From assembly GCF_027409185.1 (NCBI RefSeq), contig NC_084464.1, forward strand, positions 75,636,095 to 75,700,094: a DNA stretch of 64,000 nucleotides, given 5' to 3'. Of the stretch, positions 23,731 to 36,244 are shown one piece after another (within the stretch, counting starts at the first letter, position 1; every line of letters starts with the position of its first letter). The position numbers and the translations under genes are program-made. The notes below the pieces were generated by a model. That model was not told where the DNA came from. It did no database searches and was given only the letters and a program-made list of their open reading frames with translations. The stretch is from Cynocephalus volans (lineage: Eukaryota; Chordata; Mammalia; Dermoptera; Cynocephalidae).

Positions 23731-24540
23731 CTCATTTCATTTTTAAAATGGATTTGCCAAAGTTTTCTTTTATTATTTTACCTTTCTTTTTTCTACTAGT
23801 ACACCTAGGATTAAAGAAAAAAATCATTTGCCATTTAAATAGTGAAAATTGGTCAGCAACTGTTCAGGGCAATGATAATTCCTCATATAGTTGGCAATAA
23901 TTTGAGGATGAATTGATAGTAATTCAGATAGTGACCAGGAAGGCAGGTAGCATATATGAACATATTTATTTCTTGAGTCCAAGAAGAACATTCCCATGTA
24001 TGAATACATGGCAATGAAAAAGACATCAAAATTCTATTTGTTTCAATATGCAACACAGATGTTTTTGTATGAAAATATGCATGGATGTTTTCACTTTCTG
24101 ATGGGTAGTTTAATATTTAAGTTACAGACATGATTGTTGAGACTGTCCATATATGAATTCTCAAAAGGAAATAGTGTTAATCATCTCATTGCCTATCCTT
24201 AGATGCTCTGTATAAACCAGGTTCGTAACTCACTTTTTCTTTCAGAAAAGTCTCTTTTAAACCTCCTATTTTGTGATACCCTAGGTAATTTTAGTTTAAT
24301 GACATGGTTCCTTAAAAGTAAACTGCTCACTAATTGGTAGGAAACAAGAGTGTTAAGGAAGAGAGTAATTTGATATTGGGAGTATAGTGGGTGATGGTCA
24401 GGCAGGCACTTCAGCAGATGCAACTGTACAGACCTGTGCTACAGTGGGCAGCTGTTTAAGTGGCTTCATAAGGAGGCATTAAACCCTCAGGGAACAGCAG
24501 TTCCATGTTGGGGTATGCATATGCCTTAAAGAAAAGTGAA

Positions 24541-24602
24541 GATGCACAATATTTCTGATACATACGTACATACATATATACACATATATGTATATATCTT
24601 TA
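24541..24602. repeat. AT-rich (TACA/TATA)n simple repeat
   Basis: Alternating purine-pyrimidine text, 'acatacgtacatacatatat' and onward, is a decayed microsatellite. Confidence 0.6.
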
Positions 24603-25714
24603 GATGTTTTTAAACTAGTAGTAGATAACTTTAGTTAATAAATTTAAGAAAGGTGATAAATTCTGTCCCAAAAATTAGGATGCATTTTCTCTCCCTGCCT
24701 TCTTCCTGCTGATTTAAACCCCTGTAATTCTGGCCAGGAGGTGAAAGAATTGGAGTGAAACCTTTTAAAATTCACTGGGCTCATATGAAAGAAGACTTAG
24801 CTACTTTTAAGTAGCTACATTGAAAAACTTGCTGCTAGTCCCCCTTTGAATCCGTGTGATTGTAAATATTAGGTATGACTTGAAATTTATTCTCTGGCCT
24901 TTGGCTCTAAATCACTGGTCAATCAATGTAAGTGAAATCTCTGGCTCTATGGAGCAGAACCCTGGTACCTCTACTACAGGAAACGGAGGGTATCTGGTTA
25001 AGCTGACTAGCGAGTGTCAAGTGGCTTGGCTCATCTCCACTTACATTTCACTCATTGAGCCAAGTATGCTAGCATGCTTCTCTTGCATGATGCCATTTTG
25101 ATTTTTCAATGACACTGGAGTAAAGTTGCACCTATTTATGTATTCGTAAATAAGCTGTCTTGCAGAGTCAGCATGAGAAAAGGCAGATGCTATTTTATAT
25201 GGAAAATGGGAATGCTTTCTATGGCTGAGCTTGCTTTTATCGTTCTGGTATATTCCAGATGAGATTTATTCTAATGAATATGCTGGTCAGATACATTTTG
25301 GGCACACTCAATACCTTGAGCTTGGCTTAAAGTGGGTCTCCCAAAGGCTGTTCTTGCAGGGCCCCTTAAAATAAACATCATGTGCACTTAGAGGTGGCAA
25401 AGGCTCAGGGGACATCTGAGGGACTTTATGTGTTAAATTTATGTCCATCTCTTCAGTATTCCTGGGGATACCAAATGGAAAGTATTTGGGGGCTTTAAAG
25501 ATTCTGGGTGGCATGCCATCTAGTTTTCTAGGATTATCTTTTTAGAGGAGATTTCCTTGGCTTCTTGTATCTGCAAGTCCCTGGTTATGTGAAAGAAAAA
25601 ATGCATTATTTTTATTCGTATAGAGAGCTATGTTCGAGAATATCATATTTTGGTTATTTTTAAATTGTGTTTTGACAATTATCAGGGTAAATTGGTAAAG
25701 TTTTGAGGAAAAAT

Positions 25715-25747
<33 letters not shown>

Positions 25748-26649
25748 CTGCGGAGCACCTTATTTTCTTGGTGTAATACAGTTCCTATCTATCTTTCATT
25801 AGCTGTTTTTATAGAAACTTATTTCAAATAAAAATGTCTTAGTATTGAATACTTTAGAAGAGTCGATGAATGTTGCACTTCCACCTACTGTTGATTCTGA
25901 AGGGACAACACATCCTTAGCTTGACTGGGCAATGGGAAAATCAATTTCTAATGTACCAGGGAAGCAAATTTCCTGATTTATTATTTCATTCAAGCATGGT
26001 AAAGAGCCTTTTCTTTCAGGCTTTTGACAGCTAGTTGCTGTCTGGAATACTGTGTTGAGAAGGATTCTGAGGCCATATTGCATTCAGCTGATTAACGTGC
26101 CTTTTGACCCATCAAGGAAAAAGAGGAGAGGGAGGCGCGCTCAAAAATGTTTCAAGTCTACAGTCTCTTTGATTTAGAATGATAAACTGGTGGCTTCTGC
26201 GATTGAAGCAGTTCTTAAGGTGGGGGAAATGAGGCTATGTGTAAAACAATGATCAGCCCAGATTAAATTTAATAAGATTTTATGAATTTGGATAGTATAG
26301 CTAGACTCAGTGACATAAGTGACAGGTATGGTCCACTTAGCTTTTGTTAAAAATAAATAAATCTCCAGTGAAGAGGAATCTTCCTCCTCTGTCTCTCTCT
26401 GTTATGGAAACAAGGGCTATTTAGTTTCATAGTTTTACATGGAAAAAAAGAGATAGCTGGTAGGAGCGATTCAAATTTGTGTTTTATGTTTTTATAAACA
26501 AAATAATCCTCAGCAAGTAGGAAACCCAAGATTATATATTTGAAAGATGCATAATGTTTTAGGAGTCTTTTGAGTTCTCAGGACCTTAACATTTCCCTTG
26601 GAAATAATCCTAAATATAGGCAAAATATTATGTATATTGCAGCATGATT
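24603..26649. other. Unique-looking intronic block
   Basis: Two kilobases of moderate GC content in which I recognise no transposon except a (CA)n run. No open frame has coding character or splice-bounded continuity with COL19A1. It may contain regulatory sequence, but nothing specific is visible. Confidence 0.4.
25713..25748. repeat. (CA)n microsatellite
   Basis: About 17 CA units with one AAAC interruption at 25731. Confidence 0.9.
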
Positions 26650-26965
26650 TGCGTCTTGTCTTTGCTGCTGTTGAATGATTCATCTCATGGGCATGTCTTT
26701 CTATATGAATCTTTCTATGCAGTACAGCTTCCAGATTTTATTATTATAAATGACACTACAACACACAGGAAAGTTATTTTTCTATGTCTTTAGGATTATT
26801 TCTGTAAGATTGATTTTTAGAAATGGAATTACTAGATCATTTTTAGGGATCTCGATGTATACTACTAATTATGTTCATGATTGCTTTATCCATCTATTCT
26901 GCCTATCTCCCAATATCTTCAGTAGCCTTGGGCATTATCATTTTAAAATTTTGTGTCTTGTTTTT
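26650..26965 (-). mobile_element. Possible ancient LINE 3' fragment
   Basis: 'ggattatttctgtaagattg', then 'ttttagaaatggaattacta' and 'gatcatttttagggatctcg', resembles the antisense 3' part of old mammalian L1M-type elements ('agaagtggaattgctgggtca'). Heavily decayed. Confidence 0.45.
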
Positions 26966-27134
26966 TAACTTAAAAGTCATACAATTACAAATAGAAGCTT
27001 TATTTTACTGTATAAGTGTTTTAGAGGTTCTTAAAAGGTTTCTGTTTTGCTAAAGGATGAATAAAATGTAACGTTCAATAAGTCACTGAAATAAATGCAA
27101 TCTAGTCTAGAGCCTGTCCTCTTATTCAGCAAGC

Positions 27135-27260
27135 ATCTGTATTGCTATGGGCCAGGCACTTTACTGGGCTCTGGGCTTACATTTGTGAAAAAAGGTGGGT
27201 CTAGTCTTGCATTCCTGGAACCCGCTAGAGAGATACATAGTGCACAGAGAAGCTATACTT
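27135..27260 (-). mobile_element. L2 LINE 3' fragment
   Basis: 'gggccaggcactttactggg', 'ctctgggcttacatttgtga', then 'cttgcattcctggaa' and 'gctagagagatacat', follows L2 3' sequence in reverse. Confidence 0.65.
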
Positions 27261-28689
27261 CCCTCTTGCCTTGGTTGAGAAGAAACTGAGACATGTTGCC
27301 CTCTACTATTCAATCTTAGGCTACATGACTCAAATCTTGCCCCTTTTCTTATAAAGGCTAAACCATCATAACCATCACAAACATTCCGCATTTTCATTTC
27401 TTCCCTTGTAAGAGTCTATTTTCTTGCCCATGTTTTATTTTTATTGCTCTTCTTTTAGTCCTCCCCAGCTTCTCAAAACCAGTTAAATTCTGAGGCTCAA
27501 AACAAGTTCAGAGCTTTTAATTCCTGAGCGTTTTAGGAGGATTACATTCCATTAAGCTACAGAGAATGACAATTTATGCATCCCTTGGGTTTTCATTTGG
27601 GGCATTTTATCATTTTACAGATAGCTTCCTATATAAGGAAATGTGACTTTGTTAAAAATTTGTCCAGCGATTTTTATGAGATTGGCTGACTGTTACACAT
27701 AATTCTTTATGTCATCACCGTATTTCCTTAATTATAGCTTGGCATACCAAGAATATGAGGTAAATCATTAAGTCATACATTCTTGAGATGAAAAGAAAGG
27801 TCTGTCAGGTTCACAATTATTGAAGTCTTTAAATCAGAAAATTTAGCAAAATTACATGTATTATAAAAGAGAATTTTAAGATTATCGTTATACAAATTTT
27901 AAGAATATATGGAAATATTTACTTCTCAATAGTTACAATAGCCTATTTTTTTCTAGAAAATTCAGGGATGTTAATATGTACCAATAATGAAATGCTTAGT
28001 ATAGAAATGGCTACTAAATCTAATATAATATGAAATATTTTCAGTTCAGTATTTTCATCTACCAGTTTTGGAAACATTTAATATTGTCATCATCAAATTT
28101 AAATAAGTTATGATTTTCCTTTTTTAGATTTCATATAATTCAGTACTATTTTAGGAAAAGTAAAATGTATCAGTAATTGATCATATGTGTACAGATTCTA
28201 CAATATTCATATCACTTTAATGAAAGTTTTTTCTTGAAATTGGACATTTGTTCTGTTAGCCTGAAGGAAATAATTTTATTTAAAAGGTGCAGAAACTTTT
28301 GAAATTTAAGGTCTATTTGTGAATGCTAGTAGACTAAATCTCACAAAATTGAAATATTTTTGTATTTCATATGAGTTGTAAGCACAGAAACTATAAATGG
28401 ATTTATTCACTTAAGAACCTAAAGTTATTATGGTAAGAAGTGATTATGCCTTTATTAGTGCCTTTATAGTATATTCTTAACAATTAAATTACCAAGGAAA
28501 GCTCACATAAAATGAAATGAAAGTGAGAAGATGTAATTCATTTACAAACTTATCCATTTTTCTGGCCTCAAATGTATATACACTTTCTAAGGAAAAGACG
28601 GTAGGTTTTCACTTGTTTTGTTGAAATACAGGACAGAACAGTAGCACAGGGCTCACTCCCATAAATAGTGAAGAGTTGGCAGAGGGACG

Positions 28690-28980
28690 TGTACAGTACG
28701 ATTCTTGCCTCTAGGGAGTTTGTAATATCTTCCCCTGGAGGCAAGAAATAAAAACAATTATAATTCTAAGTATACGGTTAATGTTTTCAATGTTCAGAGG
28801 GGGACAAAATTCTTTATAGTTGGAATGATAAGAAAACACTTCTTGGAGACTATGGGATTTGAATTGATGGGAATTCTGGGAGTCAGAGGTAGATCGGGTT
28901 TTGGCGAGAGGGAAGACATCCCAGGTAAAGGAAAGCTACAAACCAAATCTCAGGGCCAAGGGAGGTCAAGATAAGGAGAA
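28690..28980 (-). mobile_element. L2 LINE fragment
   Basis: 'ttcttgcctctagggagttt', 'tgataagaaaacacttcttg', 'gatttgaattgatgggaatt' and 'caaatctcagggccaaggga' match antisense L2 coding sequence in order. Diverged. Confidence 0.6.
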
Positions 28981-29610
28981 ATTTAATAAATATTATGATA
29001 TGTGATCATTGCTCTACTAGGAAAACACTGGCAGCCCAGTTTATCTTTATCAAAGGTGGCAGACAGTTTGGTTTTCTCTGATGCTCATATCACAACATTC
29101 AGTCTCTGGCAAAATTTTAAAGAATTGGTACAATTTTCCCCACAACATCCAGATGGCTTAAGTCCTTACGAAAGTCTGTGGTCGTTCAAAATAGGTAATG
29201 GGCTTCTCATATAGTATCATATAATCAGAAATGTATTAGTTTTCTTTATCCTCATTGCCCATATCAAAAGTCCCATTCTTTGGACAGGGCAGGTAGTTAA
29301 TCATATTTATAAGCCTGACAAGGTAGATACTACATCCAACTGATTCTTGTTTGTCCAACATGGTGCCTGATGCAAAATAGTGCTTAGCATATGCTAGTTG
29401 AATTGACATGAACTTACGTATAAACATTTCAAGGTGTATTTGAATTTTATTGGTAGATTGTATAAATGCAAATTTCAGGCAACCAAGAATTTCTTTCTAA
29501 CAGCACATCAAAAAAACAAGGCACCTTACTTTTTAAAATGTTTTATTAGATCTTTTTGCTATAGAGGACTTCAGGATAAGTTCCCAGTTTCCAGCAATGA
29601 TAATGATCCT

Positions 29611-29845
29611 TATAGTATCACTTTACATTTGTGAAATGCTTTATGATTTACAAAGTGCTTTTGCCTTCTTATACTATTTGTTACTACAATGACTCCCATG
29701 ATGTAGGAATCACCATTTTATAAGTGCAAAAACTAAGGTTCAAGGAAATTAAGTAATTTGCCTAAATTTACAAAAATAATAAATGGAACAGTTTGAGCTA
29801 GAATTCAAGTCTTGTGTCTCCAATTCAGAATTACTTCCTATTTTA
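29611..29845 (-). repeat. MIR SINE
   Basis: 'atgatttacaaagtgctttt', 'gatgtaggaatcaccatttt', 'ataagtgcaaaaactaaggt' and 'aaggaaattaagtaatttgc', then 'agctagaattcaagtctt', match the MIR order in reverse. Confidence 0.7.
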
Positions 29846-30734
29846 TTATGGCTAATTACGAGTAAACTATCTTATCTTAAAATATCCATATGCCATTTAC
29901 CTTGAAAATAGTGAGGTACGAGGTAATGCACTACCTAAGAGTCATAATAATGCAAATGTCATCATAAAGTAATGAAATTAAACTGTTCTATTTTGGTAAT
30001 TTTTTCGGCCAACTTAAAAGGCATTGATTAATCTACTTCTATGTTGGATTATGTATTAAATTTTTTTACTCTTTTTTTATCCAATGAATAAAATTTTGTA
30101 AGGGACAGCAGAGCTTTTGCTCGATGGGGGTTGTATGTATTCATCTGCAAAATGTGCACTGCAGGTTTTTATAGTGTACGGAAGAAAGGAGGAAGGTAAG
30201 CATGTACTTCAGTTATCTTTAATCTTATTTAGCTCATTAAAATGCTCTGAGGATTAATTAGTTATTAACCATAGGTAGTTAAGCACATGTATTGCTTTTA
30301 TAATGGCTGTAATCCTACAAACAGATAAGTATGATCTTAAAACTTACGAATAAGCCAAGAATTTACTATAGTAATGCATGATATTTTGTTATACTAGTGC
30401 TTAAGAAAAACTTAATAACAACTCTAAATTTTTTTTGTAGGTTGATAGGACTCTTTGTTCCATAAAATAGCATTAAATAGTCTTTTTTATTATTGAAATA
30501 TAGTTGATTGTACATATCTGTGGGGTCCAGAGTTGAATATCATTACCTGTGTGCAATATGTGATGGTCAAATCAGGATATTAGTACCTTCAACATTATAC
30601 AGTGTGATTACTTTTAGCGACCCTTTACCAATTCCTCCCTTACCTACTCTCCCCCTACCCCTTTTCCACCTCTGGTAACCTCATTTCTGTTCTCTCCTTT
30701 TGAAAGTTCAAAGTATTATCAGGATTGTTATATT

Positions 30735-30838
30735 TTCCTTCCTTCCTTCCTTCCTTCCTTCCTTCCTTCCTTCCTTCCTTCCTTCCTTCCTTCCTTCCTT
30801 CCTTCCTTCCTTCCTTCCTTCCTTCCTTCCTTCCTTCC
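30735..30838. repeat. Pure (TTCC)26 tetranucleotide microsatellite
   Basis: 104 bp of uninterrupted TTCC units lie within the 3'UTR of the LINE-1; on the minus strand this is (GGAA)26. The lysine/glutamate/glycine/arginine-repeat and phenylalanine/leucine/proline/serine-repeat open frames across it are artefacts of the tract. GGAA is the core binding site of ETS factors. Confidence 0.97.
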
Positions 30839-30969
30839 CTTCTATTTTTAGCTCCCACTTAGGAGTGAGGACATGTAGTATTTCTCTTTCTGTGCCTGGC
30901 TTATTTTGCTTAATGTAATTTTCTCTAAATCCATCCATGTTGCTGCGAATGGTAGTATTTCATTCTTTT

Positions 30970-33900
30970 TTACAGAAGAGTACGTTCCATTGTGTAGATG
31001 TACCACATTTTCCTTATCCGCTCATCTGATGATGGGCATCCAGGCTGGTTCCAACTCTTGGATATTGTTATAAATAGCACTGAGATAAGTATGGGAGTGC
31101 AGCTATCCCTTTGACATGATGATTTCCATTCCTTAGGGTATATACTCAACAGTGGAATTGATGGATCATATGGCAGTTCTATCTGTACTTGTTTGAGGAA
31201 CATCCATATCATCTTCCATAATGGCTGTGCCAATTTCCAGTCCCACTAACAGTGTAAGAGGATTCCCCTTTCCCTTCATCCTCACCAGCATTTGTTATTC
31301 TCTGTCTTTTTGATAATAGTCAGTCTAACTGGGGTGAGATGATATCTCAGTGTAGTTTTGATTTGCATTTCCCTGGTGCTGAGTGATGTTGAACATTTTT
31401 TTCATGTGTCTGTTGGCCATTTGTATATCTTCCTTTGAGAAATTTCTATTCAGCTCCTTTGTGCATTTTAAATCAGGTTACTTGTTTTTTTATTGATAAG
31501 TTGTTTGAGTTCTTTGTATATTCTGGATATTAATCCTTTGTCAGATGCATAGTGTGCAAATATTTTCTACCATTCTGTACATTATCTTTTCACTCTATTG
31601 TTTCTTTTGCTATGCAGAAGCTTTTTAGTATGATATAATCCCATTTATTTATTTTTCCTTTTGTTGCCTGTGCTTTTGTAGTCAATTCATAAAATCTTTG
31701 TCATCTTCTACTTCCTGAAGTGTTTCCCCTTTGTTTTCTTTTAGGAGTTTTATAGTTTTAAGTCTTATAATATTCTATCCATTTTGAGTTGATTTGGTAT
31801 ATGGCAGGAGGTACGGGTCTAGTTTCATTCTTCTACATATGGTTGTCCAGTTTTCCCAGCACCATTTATTGAAGAGGCAGTCTTTTTCCCAGCGTATGTT
31901 CCTGGTGCCTTGTCGAAGATCAGTTGGCTGTAAGTATGTGGGTTGATTTCTGGGTTCTGTATTCTGTTTCACTGGCCTGCATGCCTGTTTTGGTTATTGT
32001 ACCTTTGTAGTGTAATTTGAAGTCAGGTAGTATTATGCCTGTGGCTTTATTTTTTTTCTAAGGATTGCTTTGGCTATTCAGCATCTTTTGCTGTTCCATT
32101 TGAATGTTAAGATTGTTTTTTCTATTTGTGTGAAATGAGTTATTGGTATTTTGATGGGGATTGGGTTGAATCTGTAGATCACTTTGGGTAGTATAGACAT
32201 TTTCACAATGTTAATTCTTTCAGTTCAAGAGCATGGAATTTCATTTCATCTTTTTGTGTCCTCTTTAATTTGTTTCAACAGTGATTTGTAGCTCTCATTG
32301 TAGAGATCTTTCACCTCTTTGGTTAAATTTATTCCTAGGTATTCTGGTTTGTTGGTGACCATTGTAAATGGGCTTGCTTTTTTGATTTCTTTTTCTGCTA
32401 ATTTATTGTGGAGTATAAAAATGCTACTGATCTTCATGTGTTGATTTTGTATCTTGCAAATTTACTGAAATTGTTTATCAATTCTAAGAGTTTTTTTGTA
32501 GAGTGTTTAGGCTTTCTATATGTGGGATCACATTGTCTGCAAACAGGGACAATTTGGCTTCATATTTCCCAATTTGGATGCCTTTTATTTCTTTCTCTTC
32601 CCTGATTACTCTGGCTAGTACTTCCAATAGGATGCTGAATAGGAGTGGTGAGAGTGAGCATCCTTGTCTTGTTCCCAGTCTTCAGAGAAAAACTTTCAGC
32701 TATTTCCCATTAAGGATGATATTGGTAGTGGGTTTGTCATATATGGCTTTTTATTGTGTTGAGATACTTTCATTTCATACCTAATTTGCTGAGAGTCTTT
32801 ATCACGAAGCAATGTTGAATTTTGTCAAATGCTTTTTCTGCATCTTTTTAGATAATCATGGTTTTCTTCTTGATTTTGTTGATGTGGTGTATCACATTTA
32901 TTGACTTGCATATGTTGAACCATCCTTGCATCCCTGGGATGAATCCCACCTGATTGTGGTGTACAATTTTTCTGATGAGTTGCTGTATTCTATTTGCTAA
33001 CATTATATTGAGGGATTTTGTGTCTACATTCATCAATGATATTGGCCTGTAGTTTTCTACTTTTTGTTGTACCTTTGTCTGGTTTTGGTATCAGGATGAT
33101 GCTGGCCTCATAGAATGAGTTTGAGAGAATGACATCTGTTTCAATTTTTTAGAATAATTTGTAGAGAATTGGTATCAATTCCTCTTTAAAAGTTTCATAG
33201 AACTCAGCAGGAAAGCCATCCATTCCTGGGCTTTTCTTGGTTGGGAGACTGTTGATTACTGCTTCAATTTCATTACTTGTTATTGGTCTGCTCAGGTTTT
33301 CTATTTCTTCTTGGTTCAGTCTTGATAGTTTGTATGTGTCCAAAAATGTACCCATTTCCTCCAGGTTTTCAAGTTTTTTGATATATAGAGTTTATGATGT
33401 CTCTAATAATTCTTGGTATTTCTGTTATATCAGTTGTAATGTCTCCTTTTTTATTTCTAATTTTTGTTATTTGGGTGTTCTCTCTTGTTTTTTCAGTTGT
33501 TCTAGCTAATGGTTTGCTTATTGTTTATCTTCTCAAAATACCAACTTTTTGTTTCATTGATCTTTTGTATTATTTTCAGGGTTTCTATTTCAATTAGTTT
33601 TGTTCTGATCTTAATTATTTCTTTCCATCTCCTAATTTAGGAATTGGATTCTAGTTCTTGTTTTTCTGTTCTTTGAGGTATAGCATTAGGTTGTTTATTT
33701 GTAATCTTTGTATTCTTCTGATGTAAGCATTTATTGTAATAAACTTTCCTCTTAGTACTGGTTTTGCAGTACCCCACAGGTTGTGGTATGATGTGTCTGT
33801 ATTTTCATTAATTTCAAGAGATTTTTTGATTTCCTGTTTAATTTCTTCTTAGACCCGTACGTCATTCAGGTGCATGTGGTTTTATTTCCATGTGTTTGTA

Positions 33901-35050
33901 TAGTTTCCATAGATTTTTTCTTTTCTTTTTTTAAAGTTTATTTATTTATTAATATTATTTTTTTTACATCTATGATGTTGTTGCCAAGCAGTTGCAGGGG
34001 AGGGGGAGAAGGGAAAGGGGAAGGAAATAGGGTGGGAGAAGGAGGCTGGAGTAGGGGCAGGGTTGAGGACTGTTGTACCCCCCTCATTCCTGCAGGGAGA
34101 CCAGGGGACTTCCAGTGGTGTCTTGGTCATTGCTGGGTTGGGTACAAATGTCAGGGAGGTGTGACTGATGTCCTTCCCCCCCACTGCCCCAGCTTGGGAG
34201 CCCAGGGCACTTCTCATGGCAGCTTGGTGGTTGTTGCTGGGCTGATTTCGGGTGTTATGGGGGCATGGCCAAGGCCCTCAGCCCCCCACTACCCTGGCTC
34301 CAGAGAGCCCAGGGTGCTTCAGTTTCCAGAGTTTTGTTTGTCATTGATTTCTAGTTTTAATCTGTTGTGGCCTGAAAAGATACTTGAAATGATTTCAATT
34401 TTTTCAAATTTTTTGAGACTTGATTTGTGACCTAACTTAAGGTCTACCCTTGAGAATGTTCCATGTGATGATGAGAAGAATGTATATTTTGTGGTTGTTG
34501 GGTGAAATGTTTTGTAGATATCTACTAAGTCCAATTGGTCTAAAGTGTGGTGTAAATCCTGTTTTTCTCTATTGATTTTTTGCCTAGATGATCTGTCTAA
34601 TGTTATGAGAGGGGTATTCAAGTTTCTCACTATTATCATATTTGGGTCTATCTCTTTCCTTAGGTATAATAGTTGTTTGCTTTATATATCTGTGTGCTCT
34701 GAGGCTCGGTGTATATATATTTATGACCGTTATGTATTCTTGCTGGATAGATTCCTTTATCATTATATAGTGGCTTTCTTTGTGGTTTTTTATAGTTTTT
34801 GATTTAATGTCTATTTTTTATATATAAGAATAGCTACTCTTGCTCAATTTTGGTTTCTGTTTGCATGGTATATCTTTTTCCATCTCTTCACTCTTAGGCT
34901 GTGTATGTCTTTACAGTGGAGGTGAGTCTTTTGTAGACAGCATAGAGTTGGGTCTAGCTTTTTAGTCCAATCCGCTAGTCTGTGTCTATTGAGTGGGAAA
35001 TTTGATCCATTCACATTTAAGGTTGTTACTGAAAAGTGTTGTCTCACTCA
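30970..35050 (-). pseudogene. LINE-1 ORF2 remnant with lost catalytic residues
   Basis: The endonuclease start is open at 34844-35047. TLNVNG is kept, but the catalytic glutamate of QETH reads lysine (34928-34930). Farther on, the RIDH-type motif reads SRVDLKLGHK, so the catalytic histidine is also lost. The nested GC-rich element at 33913-34319 interrupts the region between endonuclease and reverse transcriptase. The reverse transcriptase shows [20 protein letters not shown] and [13 protein letters not shown] at 33149-33355. A stop falls in motif A (near 32850), and the FADD box reads FADN (32533-32544). The C-terminal region is open at 30970-31233. Confidence 0.85.
33901..34331 (-). mobile_element. 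GC-rich internally repetitive retroelement, copy 2
   Basis: About 407 bp (33913-34319) interrupt LINE-1 ORF2. The flanking LINE-1 text is duplicated with one or two mismatches, 'tagtttccatag' at 33901 and 'cagtttccagag' at 34320, as expected for a target-site duplication. The left end is T/A-rich, so the element reads on the minus strand with an A-rich tail. The body repeats a unit of about 100 bp ('ttggtcattgctgggttg' at 34123 and 'ggtggttgttgctgggctg' at 34226). It aligns with copy 1 at 3194-3594 in tail, order and length. Since it sits in a LINE-1 that is not very old, the family was mobile after that insertion. No coding frame or tRNA-like promoter was seen. Confidence 0.8.
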
Positions 35051-35379
35051 TGGCATTTTATCAATTTTTATTTTGGTGTTTTAAATACCCTTTGTTTCTT
35101 TCTATCCCTTTTATTGTTTGTCTTTGGTGTTTGTTGGTTTTTGAAGATGGTAAAACATAGTTTCTCTTTCTCATTTGCATTTTTGTTCTACTAGTGGGTT
35201 TTGTTCTTTCTTATGTATTTATGGAAAGGGTTATCATTTTTCAGATTCCAGATGTAGGCCTCCCTTGAAGATTCCTTGTAGGGCTGGTCATGGGGTGGTA
35301 AACTCTTGTACTTTTTTGTTTATCTGGGAAATAAATATACTATTTCTCCTTCATTTCTGATTGCCAGGTATAGTATTCT

Positions 35380-36244
35380 CAGCTAGCAGCTTTTTTATTT
35401 TAGTATTTTGAGTATATTATCCCATTTTTTTTTTGGCCTGTAGAGTTTCTGTTGAGATGCCTGTTGTTAGTCTGATGGGGACTCCCTTATAGGTGACTTG
35501 ACACTTTTTCTGTTTTTAGGATTCTCTCTTTGTCTTTGTGTTTTCCCAGTTTGACTATAATGTGTCTTAGAGAAGACCTTTTTGGATTGCATCTGTTTGG
35601 GGATCTTTGAGCCTCCTGAATCTGAAGGTTCATGTCTCATCTTATACCTGGGAAATTTTTCACTATTATTTTATTGAATAGATTTTCCATGCCTTTTCTT
35701 TTTTCCTCTCCTTCAGGAATACCCATGATTTGGAAGTTTGTGCACTTAAGGTTGTCTGCTCTCTCTCTTAGATTTTCTTCACTTTTTGAAATTCTTTTTT
35801 TTTTTTTTTTTTTGGGTTCTCCAGAGTTATTTTGAACAGACTATCCTCAAGATCAGAAGTTATTTCTTCTGCTTGCTCTAGCCTGCTGGTTAAGCTCTCA
35901 GTTGTGTTTTTTATTTTACTGAGTGACCCCTTCAGTTCCAGGAGTTCTGCTGCTTAATTAATTCTTTATTAAAGTATTAATCTCTTTGTAAATTTCCTCC
36001 TTCATATTCTAGGTAGTTTTGCTCAGTTCATTGTGTTGTCTAACTGTATCTTCTTGTATCTCATTAAGTTTCCTTAAGATTTTTACTCAGAATTCCTTTT
36101 CAGTCATTTGAAGCATTTCCTACTCTGTGGGGTCTGATACTTGAGGGTTATTGCATTCCTTTGATGAACTCATATTTCCTTTTTTTTTCTTTTTTTTTTT
36201 TTTCTTCTCATATTTCTGATATCTCTACACTAATGTCTAGTCAT
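35380..36244 (-). pseudogene. LINE-1 ORF1 remnant
   Basis: The reverse complement starts at 36244 with M-T-R-H followed immediately by a stop. Recognisable ORF1 blocks follow in broken frames: the coiled-coil part near 35880-36120, the 'ATPGIPEGEE'-equivalent region near 35700-35730, and the 'ARILK' region near 35510-35540. A poly-T run (35797-35813) and a second one near 36180-36204 add frame breaks. It is non-functional. Confidence 0.7.

Larger units (their letters stand above)
18205..23735 (-). mobile_element. Near full-length LINE-1, antisense in intron 3
   Basis: From right to left the element shows a GC-rich 5'UTR with about 100-bp monomers (23420-23730), ORF1 (23398 down to about 22520), an inter-ORF stretch, ORF2 from the ATG at 22239 (endonuclease, reverse transcriptase, C-terminal region), a short 3'UTR with C-rich blocks (18290-18320) and a T-rich (antisense poly-A) end. 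Both ORFs are broken by frameshifts and stops. A possible diverged duplication ('ctcatttYatttt') lies at 18203 and 23731. The 87-bp tail at 1105-1191 derives from the same subfamily. Its antisense orientation limits its effect on COL19A1 splicing and polyadenylation. Confidence 0.9.

Noticed and set aside
18203-23745. Target-site duplication of the first full-length LINE-1
   Set aside because: Only a weak, T-rich 'ctcatttYatttt' match; not separable from the tail, so not claimed as a confirmed duplication.
23400-23900. 166-codon + strand open frame
   Set aside because: It lies over the GC-rich antisense LINE-1 5'UTR monomers. Composition explains the open frame, and there is no family match or splice context.
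27628-27638. CArG-like site (CCTATATAAGG)
   Set aside because: The A/T core is seven bases instead of six, and there is no other promoter context.
30655-30938. Open frames made of a lysine-glutamate-glycine-arginine repeat and its complement
   Set aside because: A direct product of the (TTCC)26 microsatellite.
33870-34430. 186-codon + strand open frame, glycine/proline rich
   Set aside because: It spans the junction of LINE-1 antisense text and the GC-rich nested element. It is not a gene.
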